Assembly (NCBI GenBank): GCA_003260075.1
Contig: QLIY01000401.1
Location: 1-64,000 of the forward strand
DNA: 64,000 nucleotides
DNA from: Phallusia mammillata
Taxonomy: Eukaryota > Chordata > Ascidiacea > Phlebobranchia > Ascidiidae
Reading direction: 5' to 3'
How positions within the stretch are numbered: position 1 is the stretch's first letter; each line of letters starts with the position of its first letter. A program made the translations under genes and the position numbers. This document shows, piece after piece, positions 29,501 to 42,437 of this stretch. Below the pieces are notes generated by a model that did not search any database, had not been told where the DNA came from, and saw only the letters and a list, made by a program, of their open reading frames with translations.

Positions 29501-32500
29501 TTTAACTCAAAACAGTATGGAAAAAAATATCTGTGTTTCGCAACAAGTCTAAGCTTGTGGATCTAAAGAGGTCATGAGCCCGTGTTGAGCTTGACTTTGG
29601 CGTTGTTGAACAACGGTTTAAGCCGAATCAATCACAACTGAGAATGTGATGTTGTTCAAGAAGCTTTTAAGCCAGACAAGCAAGGCTAAGTGCAGAGCAA
29701 TTCCAAACTGGTCGATATTCTGCTACTGCAAGTGCGACAAGTGAACTAATCTTTCCATGCAAAAATGTTCCTGTCTACAAGTGTCGTTTGAAAGGACGCA
29801 AAATGTAGAATAGCTAAGTGTTTAAACCAGTGGTTCCCAACCTTTTTTGTTACATTCCTCCCTTTGCCCATTTTCGAACTATTCATTCCTCCCCATAAGA
29901 CGAAAAACGAATAGGCTAACATAAAAAATTATAGCAATTTGAAATATACCTTATAATTAGGGATGTCCATTTCAGAATCCTTTACAACCGGTTCCAAATG
30001 TGAACCGGGTCAAAATTATAATGGACATAATAATGTGTATACAAAAATATTGTGTAACATTTCCAATGTAAATTTTTTCTACAGTTTTTATGAAATTCCT
30101 CCCCTGAACTCCTAAAATTCCTCCCTAGGGAGGAATTCCTACCCGGTTGGGAACCACTGGTTTAAACAATACTGCACTTTGATTATTTTTGAATCTATAC
30201 ATTTTCAAAATGCAAAATTACAACGTTTTGAGAGATATAAACGCAAAAACTAGTTTTCTTTTTGTAAGTTTTTACAAATATAAGCACTTTTGGCAGTTAA
30301 CGAAATTCAAGAATTATATTCGTTTGGTTTAACGCAATTTCAAATTGAACCATTTGAGGAAAAAACTCTTATGGCGACCAAAGAAAATACGGTGTTTTTG
30401 ATTCTTCGATGTTTTTTAATTGTTGTTTGCCCAAACCCTTTTCAAGGTTTGCCACCAAAGCAATCAAAGTTCTTTCAGGTTACTGTAAACTTACTATAAT
30501 TACTACAGCTACATAAATAGATCTTACAAAAACACGAACGCCTACATACCAAAATATACCAACGTTTACATAATAAGACAGACGAAACACACTTCCTCCA
30601 TAAGACGCGTGCAGCAAGTCAGTCACGTTGTCTGTGACATTAAAATATGCCATAAAATATAATAAAACACGATATTTGGTTCTTTAACATTTAAGTAGAG
30701 AAAAACAGACCTTTTTCTTCGGTGCTCTGCTGGTTGTCAAAGCTGTATGAAGATTTGCTATGTAGTCTTCCCTTGGTCTTTGGAAAACGCAGCGAAAACT
30801 TACGCACCGTTCTACGGTTTGACATGGTAATTCCGTAGCGTTCTACTCAACAACACTGGTTCTCTTACGGCACAGTTTGCCTGTTTTAAGACGCTTTCCA
30901 TTGGGCGCGACCACGCGTTTCTGGACCAAACAGCGTAGGCGACGGTTTCTCTAAATGCAGGTCCCGACACATATAGGTGGGATCACGTGATCAGGATATA
31001 CGTCACTGCGCTATGGCTCACATGCATACGTATTGCAACTGAAACCTCTTAACCACCTTCCCAAGCCCCGTACTACACTGGGTGCTTAGTAAAGGTGCTT
31101 TAGAAAAGGGTGTTTTGGTCACTGCAGGTCGATAGCAACGTGTCACTGCAATTAAGCGGATAAGATGGAGTACTCTATATTTAGGAATCAATAAAACAAA
31201 GGCACTAACAAGTAGTTCGATCTCTTCATTTTGTTGCTTGCGATAATTAAAAATTGAAATACTCGACGAGTAACAGAAGTGATTAAAAATGATATAGAAC
31301 AAATATTGGTTCTATGTAATGCGTTTAGAATTGCCAGTAAAAGTTTTTCGATTTTTGCACGAACATCATGCATTATACCCAAACAAATAAACACTTTGTT
31401 GCCAAATTTCAAGACAAAGATCATAAAAGTCAGTTTGGTATTTCAAAATTCAAAGTGTAAACAATTTTGGGCTTTTCCCGTTCCGTGTGTTCTTATAACC
31501 ATTTATCGACTTATGATAAAATCGCAGAGCTTGTGTGGTGTTGACTTACAAAAATTTAATCTCAGCGGGGAGATAATCCAAGAAACATCGCCAAGCCCAC
31601 TTGGAGTTGCATCAAATCGATTTTAATACATATTCACGCACTGTATACAATCCAACTAGAACAGTATTTAAAACGTTTTGCAAGTTTAGGCCATCAATAT
31701 GTAAAGAAGGTGTTTATAATAAATGTATAAACCGAACTTGACAAAATCACTTGTTTTGAAATAGCTCCTATGATAGAAATTTATAACAGTCGAAACTTAC
31801 AATTTTGCTGTGCAATGACAGCAACGGAACCTTTTAATGAATCGTTAACGCCAGAATTTGTTTCATGTAACAAGGGATCATGCGACATGAGGTAACGTCT
31901 TTTTAAGCATTATAGAATAAAATCGATATCTTTAAAATTTAAACAAAACCTAAGAAAACATGAAAACCCATTACACAAGACATAAAATTCACAGTCGTCA
32001 AAATTCACAGCAAAATTTGCACAAAAGCCTTAAACCGTTCAGTGTTTAATAAAGAGCAAATCGTGTCAAAGCGATCAAATAAAACGCATTTTTCTCCATC
32101 TCGCTATCCAATAAACATGTCAACAAGTCGTTTATAAATCCAAGTCGGCAATATCAAGACTTAAAGTATTTACTTATGGTTTAGCTGCAGTGCGTTCAGC
32201 CCTTATCCACCAATTGTGCCCTTGACTGTTTTGCGCTTCATAAGGTTTAAACGTTGTGCAGCTATTTCTGGCTTTGTGATTGCTTTTGTGCTATTGTGTC
32301 GCTATCTTTTCTGTCACTAAGCGAAATAAACTCAACCCAACTCAACACTTAAAGTATGCATATATCAAATGAGTTTTTTTTTGAAAAAAATGACCAAGTG
32401 AAAAATGATTTATCTCTTAGGATTAAAATTTTGTTATTAAGCGGTTTGTTTCATCGTTGTTTGTGAATGATAAACACCAAATAAAAGCAATTGCAAAAAT

Positions 32501-35500
32501 ACAAAAACCTAAGTTAGTCGCAATGTGTAGTAGCGAGGTGGTCGTGACAAATGTGGACAAAACCACCTCAAGCGTGAAATGGGTTCAACCCCATAAATTA
32601 TGTTAATGAGAAACAAACCAAGTGTTCTGTTGCTCTGTCTGAGATCTTAACCAATTTCGACAACGCTTCGAAAAACAATACAGTAATAAACAGTAAAATT
32701 AATTTGCATTGTAAATTACGCCTGGCGAAATAATTGAATTCCAACGCTTCAAGATACGCAATACTCGTTTGCCCCCCCCCCTGTTGCTCTGTCTGAGATC
32801 TTAACCAATTTCGACAACGCTTCGAAAAAACAAGACAGTAATAAACAGTAAAATTAATTTGCATTGTAAATTACGCCTAGCAAAATAATTGAATTCCAAC
32901 GCTTCAAGATATGCAATACTCGTTTATACGCTGTCTACAATTTGAGTTGCGGACCAACTACATAAAACTCGTCTAGACATAAATAACACGAAATTCTGTT
33001 CACTAAAAGCCCATAGCCTGTTGCCATTATAGTTACGATTTTCGGTTTTTAACCTTTAAAAATATTTTAGAAGTTACTGATACTCCTATTTCAAATACAT
33101 GACATACACTTCGTAAAGAGCAATTTAAAATAGTAATCCATCACAAAAAAGGCTTCAAACAACACACAAATATACCAACCCAAAACCTGAAAAGCATATG
33201 AATAACTCATCAGACAAACAGAACTGAACAATAGGCGCATGTTTTACAGAATATATATTTCACCAAATGATTTTTGACATCAATTTTCTATTCAAATAGA
33301 ATACATACTTGTACGAAACAACAACTGATCCTTTATTCGGTACGCCTTGCTGACACTTTCTACTTAAAACTCTAACAATTTATTCACTTGATCTAATGTC
33401 AATCAGCAACTTACAGATAGTTTGTAATTAAGACAAAGTAAAGAAAAACTTCCCCCCCCCCTTATTCGGTACGCCTTGCTGACACTTTCTACTTAAAACT
33501 CTAACAATTGATTCACTTGATCTAATGTCAATCAGCTAGCAGTGACTTACAGATAGTTTGTAATTAAGACAAAGTAAAGAAAAACTCATTATCTCTGCTT
33601 GTTTGTAAGCTAACAGAAGCTTGATCTAGTATTGACGAAAGTAAATCCGATTTATTGAATCAGCACTTGTCACCAAATTGTCACACAAATCCCGTATGTT
33701 TGTTTTGTGGGTCAGTTTATCAAAACAAGCCACCCAGAGTTGACACGACGTCGAGAATACATGTGTGTGACTCATTTTTCTGAGTGTTATTGCTTCGTTG
33801 TGTACAGCACTCTTCCAAAACACCACTGTACTTTCCCCCCCCCCCGAGAATACATGTGTGTGACTCATTTTTCTGAGTGTTATTGCTTCGTTATGTACAG
33901 CACTCTTCCAAAACACCACTTTACTCAAATGATACAACACTACTGGGTCTGTATGGGAAAATAGTTAACGCCGTATTTTCAGATATAAAGCTAAAGAAAT
34001 CCATAAACTTGATCTGTAGTAACATTGTAACACCTAAAAACTTGTAAGTTTGATACATGAGATCACTTTGTCATGAACACTTTGCAAAAGCCATCGAAAA
34101 CATTGCCATCCCTGGTTTCTGCGAAAATATTTTCTACTTTATAATTTATATGAACAGATTTTTTTTTGCAACACACAAGGGTATTACAAAGCCCAAGAGT
34201 ATCATACATATGATCACTTTACCACAATCACTTTGCAAAAGCCCCCCCCCCTTGTCATGAACACTTTGCAAAAGCCATCGAAAACATTGCCATCCCTGGA
34301 TTCTACAAAAATAATTTCCACCTTATATAGTACATGAACTGAATTTTTTATTCCAACACACAAGGATGTTACAAAGTCCAATAGTATCATACATATGATC
34401 ACTTTACCACAATCACTTCGCAAAAATCATCGAAAATTTTATAACCTCTGGTTTCTGAAAATAAATGCCTCAAAATTTACATAAACTCGCCAATAACTGA
34501 TTTTTTTTCTGAAATCGATAAACTGAAAAACTAAAATGCAATAGTTCTGTGAAACGTATTTGATATAATAGTATCATTCACATAGTAATCCATCGAACCT
34601 TTGGTCAAGCAGCTATACGTACGTCAGTTCTGTACCTGCATATGACGTGGCTTAATTAAAACAAAATTAATGAAAAAAGTCCCGCTGTGGCAAATCATCC
34701 AAATTGAATTTTACGCTGCAATCATCTGAAGGGCATCCTTATACAAACCTTGCGTGAAATTGAAACTTCAATCGATAGATGAGCATTAGAGAAAGATTGA
34801 TCGAGCTGGCATACATGTGGCCGCGCTTGTTTGCCAATAGAGAAACTTAGGGGCCCCCCCCCCAAACTTCAATCGATAGATGAGCATTAGAGAAAGATTG
34901 ATCGAGCTGGCGTACATGTGGCCGCGCTTGTTTGCCAATAGAGAAACTTAGAGAAACCTATTTTTAAATGTGCTGGTGGTCGTTATGAAACAATTGTGAA
35001 GAATGAAAGTTGCAGTATAGGGGTTAACCCAGTGGTTCCCAAACTATGCGCCGCGGCACACTGGTGTGACATGTCATTAGGTGTGCCGCAAAAAATATTG
35101 AAATTAAAATCAATCAAGTAGAGTAGTAGTACCAGGTGCTTAGACCACTAGGCCAACATGCTCCACGTCTCTGAGATGTTCAACTAGGCTATTTAACTAT
35201 GAGAGTGACCTGTATAGCGGCTTTATGACCTCATAGTTAGTGCCTTTGTCAGCTAAAAAAATTATTCAAATGTTCGAAGTGCGCCAAATAATTTTTGTTT
35301 TTTCTAAAATGCGCCTTAAAAGAAAAGTTTGGGAACCACTGGGTTAACCCATTGCACGTCTAATACAATTTGATTGCGGAAATTCCTATTTACAAATGTT
35401 CGCATTTTTTCTTTCGTAAAACAGGCTAACTAATAAATTTTACTTTGATTTAGAATTGTTTGCTGCCCAAACACAACGTAATTAAAACTTAAATTACGTA

Positions 35501-38500
35501 TTAACGATTTTGTGGGTTGACTTGGTTTAGTCACTTTTACAGACAATAACGTATCCATTTTATCAACAAACGACGCTTTTGTCACAAACATTTGAATAAT
35601 TAAAGCACACTGAACTCTAAAGACAACTCATATAACGTTTACAAACGACGTCGTAAAGCTAATGAGTCCTATGTTTAAATGTCATGATTTCGCAACACAA
35701 AACTTTCCAACATGTAAAAATGAAGCAACTATGCTTTAAGGCTGATGAAACCTTCGCATTCCACGTAAATTAAATAACAAATCTAACAAATACAAAGTAA
35801 GCCTTAAACTTACAATAAAAACTATTTTGACTTTCATAGAACAACTGCACTTTAAAAACTTCTATTTTTCACAAAACAAAAGCCATACGTTCCAGAAAAA
35901 AAAGAATAATAGTGATATGAAGAAGCCACTGCTAGCAAAACGGTATGTTTTTTTTATTCCACACATTCTAGGAAACTTGCACACTTACAGCAACAGCCAA
36001 TCGCTCTAAACATACCATGCAACTATTGTCTGAACTGACACACCCCTCTTTGTACGTATATGTTTGCTGACTTTTTCAACACATCCAAAAGCGATTTCTG
36101 ATTACTGTAGCACACACTCTTAATCGAACAATATTGGAAAACAATTTAAACTACGGTTTATTCTTTTACATATTGTTCTACGAAAATAAATTCTGCCTAA
36201 CTCATACATTCTTGGTCACGCAAAACGTATTTACCTTACTTCTATAGTTTATGTATAGCTCCTTAATGGCTAACAATCACTAACTCTCTTCACTACGGCA
36301 AGCCACACATTAAGACGTATCGCCGGTGTCTAAGTCCCAAGAGACGTGGGATTGTATATATCGCATCGTTAGTAAATGAGATCAGAGCTACCCCGTCTAC
36401 CGATGCTAATCTCGTTTAAGTCCGACCGAAATCTGATTTGTGACGCCGTTGGGGCCCTTGTATTGATTCAAGGCATCGCTATTGTACGCTAATTACTCAC
36501 AACTGAGGGTAGAAAGTAATGCCTGTTGCAAATTTAAATGCTGGTTTGGTGCATTTTCCCAAAGGTCGAAACGTCTAATTTTAAGTCATGACTGTGTTGT
36601 GTTACAAGGTATATGCTCAGCGGTGGGATTCAAATTTTTTGTCAGTCATGTCATGTCTATCACAAAAGTCATATTTTCCAGTCGGTTCTGTTACAAAAGT
36701 CCTTAGACAGTAACCAGTAATGCTAACCGGTTCGCTGACCTCATAAAATTTCGTGAGACGGTTCTATAGATGGTGCGAACCAGCTGAATCCCTCCACTGC
36801 ATATGCTGGTTACGGTTACGATGGGACAGTTTTCTGATTTTTTTTGGTCATATTCTGTTGTAGTAGATAAAGTGTTCGTGGTCTATTATGAAATGTACTT
36901 ACTTTGAATAACAATAATAAATCGTACTCTTAGTAAAATATGGTCCATACTATTGAAAATGGTAAAATGTATAAACAAAGCCATGAATGGTTTGTGTATC
37001 ATTAAAATATAAGATGTAATAAAATTTTATTCTTATGGTATGGGCAGGTGGTATAAAAACACAAATTTGAAGTTACTGTATTTGGAAAAGTGTTAGAAGT
37101 GCGATATGTATTTTCGATTTGCAACATATTTTATTACCTATTTTTTGAACGAAGGCAATTTGAAATTTATTTGTTTTATACCAGTGTCCATACCATAAGA
37201 GTAAAATTTGATATTTTGAGCAACCCAAAAATCTTAACTAAAACTACGAAACAACTGATCTTGCATCCAAAAATCTTCTAAATCTATCTACTGCTATGTA
37301 TTTTCAATCACAGTCTGCTTGAACGTAAGCAAACAACATCACGGTCCAACCTGTACGATTTTAAACCCCCCCCCCCAACTGATCTTGCATCCAAAAATCT
37401 TCTAAATCTATCTACTGCTATGTCTTTTTAATCACAGTCTGCTTGAACGTAAGCAAACAACACTACAGTCTGACCTGCACGATTTTAAGACTTTTTACTT
37501 GAAACTTATCAGGACCTGACTGTCACAGCGGATTATCCTTAAGCAGCAAAGCAAACAAACTGAACAAACAACAGCAAAATAGGGGAAGCGCTTCTTCCGT
37601 ACCATTCCCATACATTGTCAAAAACATACACAGTACAGCGGTTCTTACAACAAGGCTGTGCGCCGACCTGTAATTTTCAGTTCTGTTTTAGGTTCATTAT
37701 TATTTGTCATTAAGCCAAGTATGACGTCACTGGCTAACTTGTTACGTCATATTGTATGATAATCACAAGCAATACATGTATAAATGGCTTATACTTGCGT
37801 ATGGACTGCCAAAAACCTAAGTGCGTTTATCAAGAGTTTTGACACTTATTGGTAATTTCTGCTGATCGATTTAAAATCCTTTTCGGGTTACTACGTTTCA
37901 CGTCACATTAATCAAGTCAATCAGGACTCACCGAGAGGCAGGAGGTATGACGTAGGTACCAGGCCTTCCCGCATCCCGTCCGAGGTCTGGGCGTGTACGT
38001 ATTCGTCACGTGACCGAACTACGCTCAGTAATTGGCCCTTACGCACGGTCATGTGACCAACTCCGCCGCTGTAGTCCTCGATTACGCGTGCCAAGTCGCC
38101 AGGTGAAAACTGGTAAAAATGAGTGGTACATGAAACATTGTACAGTTTAATATGTTCGTTTAACGCTAAACGCAAGTTTAATTTAGAGATTAAATGTAAA
38201 ACAGCAAAAAAAGTTTAGGTCTCTTATGTTATCCAAAGGTGGGGTATAAACCACTATCAGCCAATTTTCTAGGGGGACACCATATGTTGTAATAAAGTAC
38301 CATTATTTACGTCTATTGTTACGACACACCCAAATATGTGTCAAAGTTTTTAAAGCAAGCAATCTGTCCGGTTTTGTAGCCACATAAGAAAAAAAACAAA
38401 AAAACAACACTGCTCTAATCAGAAAATAACGATCAATTAGAATTTGTGTATTTTTCAATAAATTAGAATTTGTGTATTTTTCAATAAATTAGAATTTGTG

Positions 38501-41500
38501 AATTTTTCAATAAATTAGAAATTGTGTATTTTTCAATAAGTTAGAATTTGTGAATTTGTATAATGTCGATTCAAGGTCTGTGCACAGGAAATTCCATGCT
38601 GTTTTAGTCTTACGTTTTCGTTATAAGAGGTTCTAGAATGCAGAGAAACCGAATCCGGGTTTCCGACGCTACTCGATTCACTCCAGCGATCAGCAGTCGT
38701 CATGCTCCACCGGTCATCGTCCAGCATACTTCCAGTGCTATTGTGTCTAAAATTAAAATTAGAGATTTGATCAAACTGAATTAAAATATTCTTTGTTGTG
38801 TGGAATTCTATGAAATACTTCGTATCGATTTTAATATTTTTGGATACTATACTTTATATTTTTACGACTTCAAAAACCTGAGAAAATTATAAAGAACCGT
38901 TTTCAGTTTTCTCTTTAAACGTATTGGTTAAAAAAAACACTAAATTTATCAACTGCTTTATTAAAACTGATAAAACTTTTTATTTTGTTTATTATGAAAG
39001 TTTTGACGCTTAAATGCAGTGCGCTAGAATTGTTTGGAAAATAAATAGGTTTGCTTTAATTGCAACTAGCCTGTTACTGACCTTTTAGCATGGGAAGGAT
39101 ATGTTTTCGGGATTTGCATGTCTTTGATATGTGGAGAGGCTTCTTGAATAACCTCATTCAGTTTTTTGATCCATTCCTTAAAAAGCGATGCAAAACAAGT
39201 CAATTATAAGAATTAAATAAATCCTGGTACATTGATTCTCGAAATCATTCCCTGATCTATTGCCATTGTTGCAACGATTTCCACCTTTCATTATATGTTT
39301 ATCACAAGTTAGGAAATGTTTATTTCCAGGTTAAATTCCCCCCCCCCCACCTCATTCAGTTTTTTGATCCATTCCTTAAAAAGCGATGCAAAACAAATCA
39401 ATTATAAGAATTAAATAAATCCTGGTAAATTGATTCTCGAAATCATTCCCTGATCTATTGCCAATCTTGCTACCGTTCCCACCTTTCATTATATATGTAT
39501 ACCACAAGTTAGGAAATGTTTATTTCCAGGTTAAAATAAGTTGACAATGTAATAAATATCAAATTAATTTCGCTAAAAAGCATCTTCAGTGTCTACAGAG
39601 AGCAATAAAAGGGATAGAAATTAGTAAAAGTTAATAGTTCCTTTACAAACACGAATTCCCCCCCCCCAACACGATCATTCTTTTTTTTATTCTCTGTTGT
39701 TGTCTTAAATGCCAAAAAACGTGTAAAAAAACAAAAAGCAGCAGTTTGATATATACTTCACTGTGTACAAGCTCTCGGGGAGTGTGATCAGTTTCGTATC
39801 TCTATTTTTTACTGTACTTTGAACTATTCGAACCTGTTTAACTTCCAACGAAGATGCTTTAAGTGTTATTTTTCCGTCTGCAGATCTGCCAGTAAAAATG
39901 GCAAACTTGTCCTCTGATTCGCTGTTGTCCACAACACTAAGGTCGCAAGTCTGCAAAAAATAAAAAAATAAATAAGTCCAACTAAAAGTTACAAAATACT
40001 TTGGAATACCTTACAATGCATCAACTAAGAAAGTCTGAAACTGCTAGATCATGAAATTTAGTGAGTATACACGATTTTAAAATTTCACGTTTTGGGGGCT
40101 TGAGGTGAACCGCTGTGTCACCTGTGGACAAACTTTGGGAGGATAAACTTTTGAAAGCTAACTAACATTTGTGTAAATTTAAATACGTTTGAAGCACTCT
40201 TTCATGAAACGCCATCACAAATATTACGGCTTACGGCAAGCAGTTCATAGCAAACTCAGAAAAGTTTTATGTTGATTAGGTTACTACAGGGATGGGTAAC
40301 CGTTCAAACACCACATGCCAAATTATTTGCTATGTCAAAATGGTAGTGACTTCGCATGGTGACATTTTTGTTCATTATAATGGTTTGTGCCAGATGCTTC
40401 TAATATCAAATAGCAGGCAAATTGTGTTTGTAGGTCGCTTTTTTAATACTTTAAAATAATAGCAAAGAGAAAACAAGTAATGTAATCCCCCCCCCCTCCG
40501 TCTGCAGATCTGCCAGTAAAAATGGCAAACTTGTCCTCTGATTCACTGTTGTCCACAACACTAAGGTCGCAAGTCTGCAAAAAATAAAAAAAATAGATAA
40601 GTCCAACTAAAAGTTACAAAATACTTGTAATACCTTACAACCCCCCCCCCACAGTAAAGAATGTGGCTCTTAGGCTTTGACCGGTTGGCCACCCCTGTGC
40701 TAGAACATGAAATTTAGTGAGTATATACGATTTTAAAATTTCACGTTTTGGGGGCCTAAAGGTGAACCGCTGGGTCACCTGTGGGCAAACTTTGGGAGGA
40801 TAAACTTTTGAAAGCTAACTAACATGTGTGTAAATTTGAATACGTTGAAAGCACTCTTTCATGAAACGCCATCACAAATATTACGGCTTACGGCAAGCAG
40901 CTCATAGCAAACTCAGAAAAGTTAGATGTTGGCTAGGTTAGTACTACAGGGGTGGGTAACCTTTTAAACAGCTCGTGCCAATTTACTTGCTATGTCAAAA
41001 TGGTAATGACTTCGCATGGTGACATTTTTGTTCATTATAGTGGTTTGTTCCAGATGCTTCTAATATCAAATAGCAGGCAAATTGTGTTTGTAGGTCACTT
41101 TTTTAGTACTTTAAAATAATAGCAAAGAGAAAACAAGTAATGTAACAGTTTTAATTCTAACAAACTGTAATTAATAGAAATCGTAAATTTCTCGGCACGT
41201 CACGAAAAAAAAACCTTGCTTGCCTACAATGTTATGTGTGCCAGGAGTTGCTGACCGCTGGTTTAGTAATAACTTACCGAATATTTGGTTTTAAACAAGT
41301 ATTTGGTTTTCCCCGTGCTGTCCTTGGCTTCTTTGCAAATCAACAACGACAGTTCGAACAAAAAGAGATGTCTGTCTCGACCTTTTCGTATCAACTGCTT
41401 GTTGTCGACGATCTAAAAAAAAATTCGCCACTGTATTACAAAATACATTCTTAAAAAAGCTTGCAAAAAGCACTAAAAATGCAATCCAGTCAATCGGTAA

Positions 41501-42401
41501 TTCCAGTTTATTGAATAGTGAACCTTTATATCATCAATAAGGACATTTTTTGAAACATTGCAAAAGCTGAATCTTTATATAAATGCATTAATTTGAATTC
41601 ATTAGTTTATAAAAGACAACAAATTGATGACGTCACCAACGCAATACCGTGACGTCATTCAACTTTTACGTCACGTATTCATGACGTCAGAGCCCACCTG
41701 GAACGATTCTTGAGTGATGATTTCACCAAGGGTGGATAGATCTTCATCGAAACCTCTCATCATACTGAGATGAAGAGCGTCATTTGCACGACGGGGAACG
41801 GACAACATCACTTCCAATCCATCCTTGATCTCACTCACCTCACTGTTACAACACGATGCTAACTCCTGTCGTGCAAAGCGAGGTTGTTAACAATAAAAAA
41901 CATACAAAAATAGTGTCTTGACTCCGTAAACTAAGCTAGGAAGCACAATGTTGTGAATAGGACCGGGCCCCCCCCCCGGACAACATCACTTCCAATCCAT
42001 CCTTGATCTCACTCACCTCACTGTTGCAGCAAGATGCTAACTCCTGTCGTGCAAAGTAAGGTTGTTAACATTAAAATACATACAAAAATATTGTCTTGAC
42101 CCTGTAAACTAAGCTAGGAACCACAATGTTGTGAATAGGACCGGTTTTTTTGGGTCGGGTTCGGGCCTTAATTTAAATACAAACTTGCTTTGTTCGGGTC
42201 TGACTTCAGACTCGGTCTATTTCTGTCGCGGTTCACCAACTTTTGGGCCACATTCAGGCTTTGGTATAAAAAAGTGGGTTCAGACAAGGTTTTGGGCATG
42301 TACTTTTGAGTTCGGGACCAATTTCGGGGACGCTTACAACCTTAATGGAGCCTGTGAAGCTGGGTTAGAAATTATTAACCTAGGCCCCAAGTTCCCAAAC
42401 T

Positions 42402-42437
<36 letters not shown>

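Larger units (their letters stand above)
24894..30710. other. 5.8-kb intron without supported exons
   Basis: It contains a hAT-like element (29828-30159), a conserved repeat block at 29270-29308 and two G-run duplications (28082, 28870). The stretch 25000-27700 is unique-looking AT-rich sequence in which I see nothing coding. Confidence 0.5.
31011..37920. other. 7-kb intron without supported exons
   Basis: It contains hAT-like elements at 35030-35341 and 36618-36799 and six C-run duplications (runs at 32772, 33452, 33835, 34242, 34854, 37366). I saw no conserved exon on either strand. The homopolymer polarity changes from G to C before the first of these runs. Confidence 0.5.

Noticed and set aside
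31279-31626. 115-residue + strand ORF in the large intron
   Set aside because: AT-rich composition, no motif, no splice or promoter context, and a similarly long ORF on the opposite strand.
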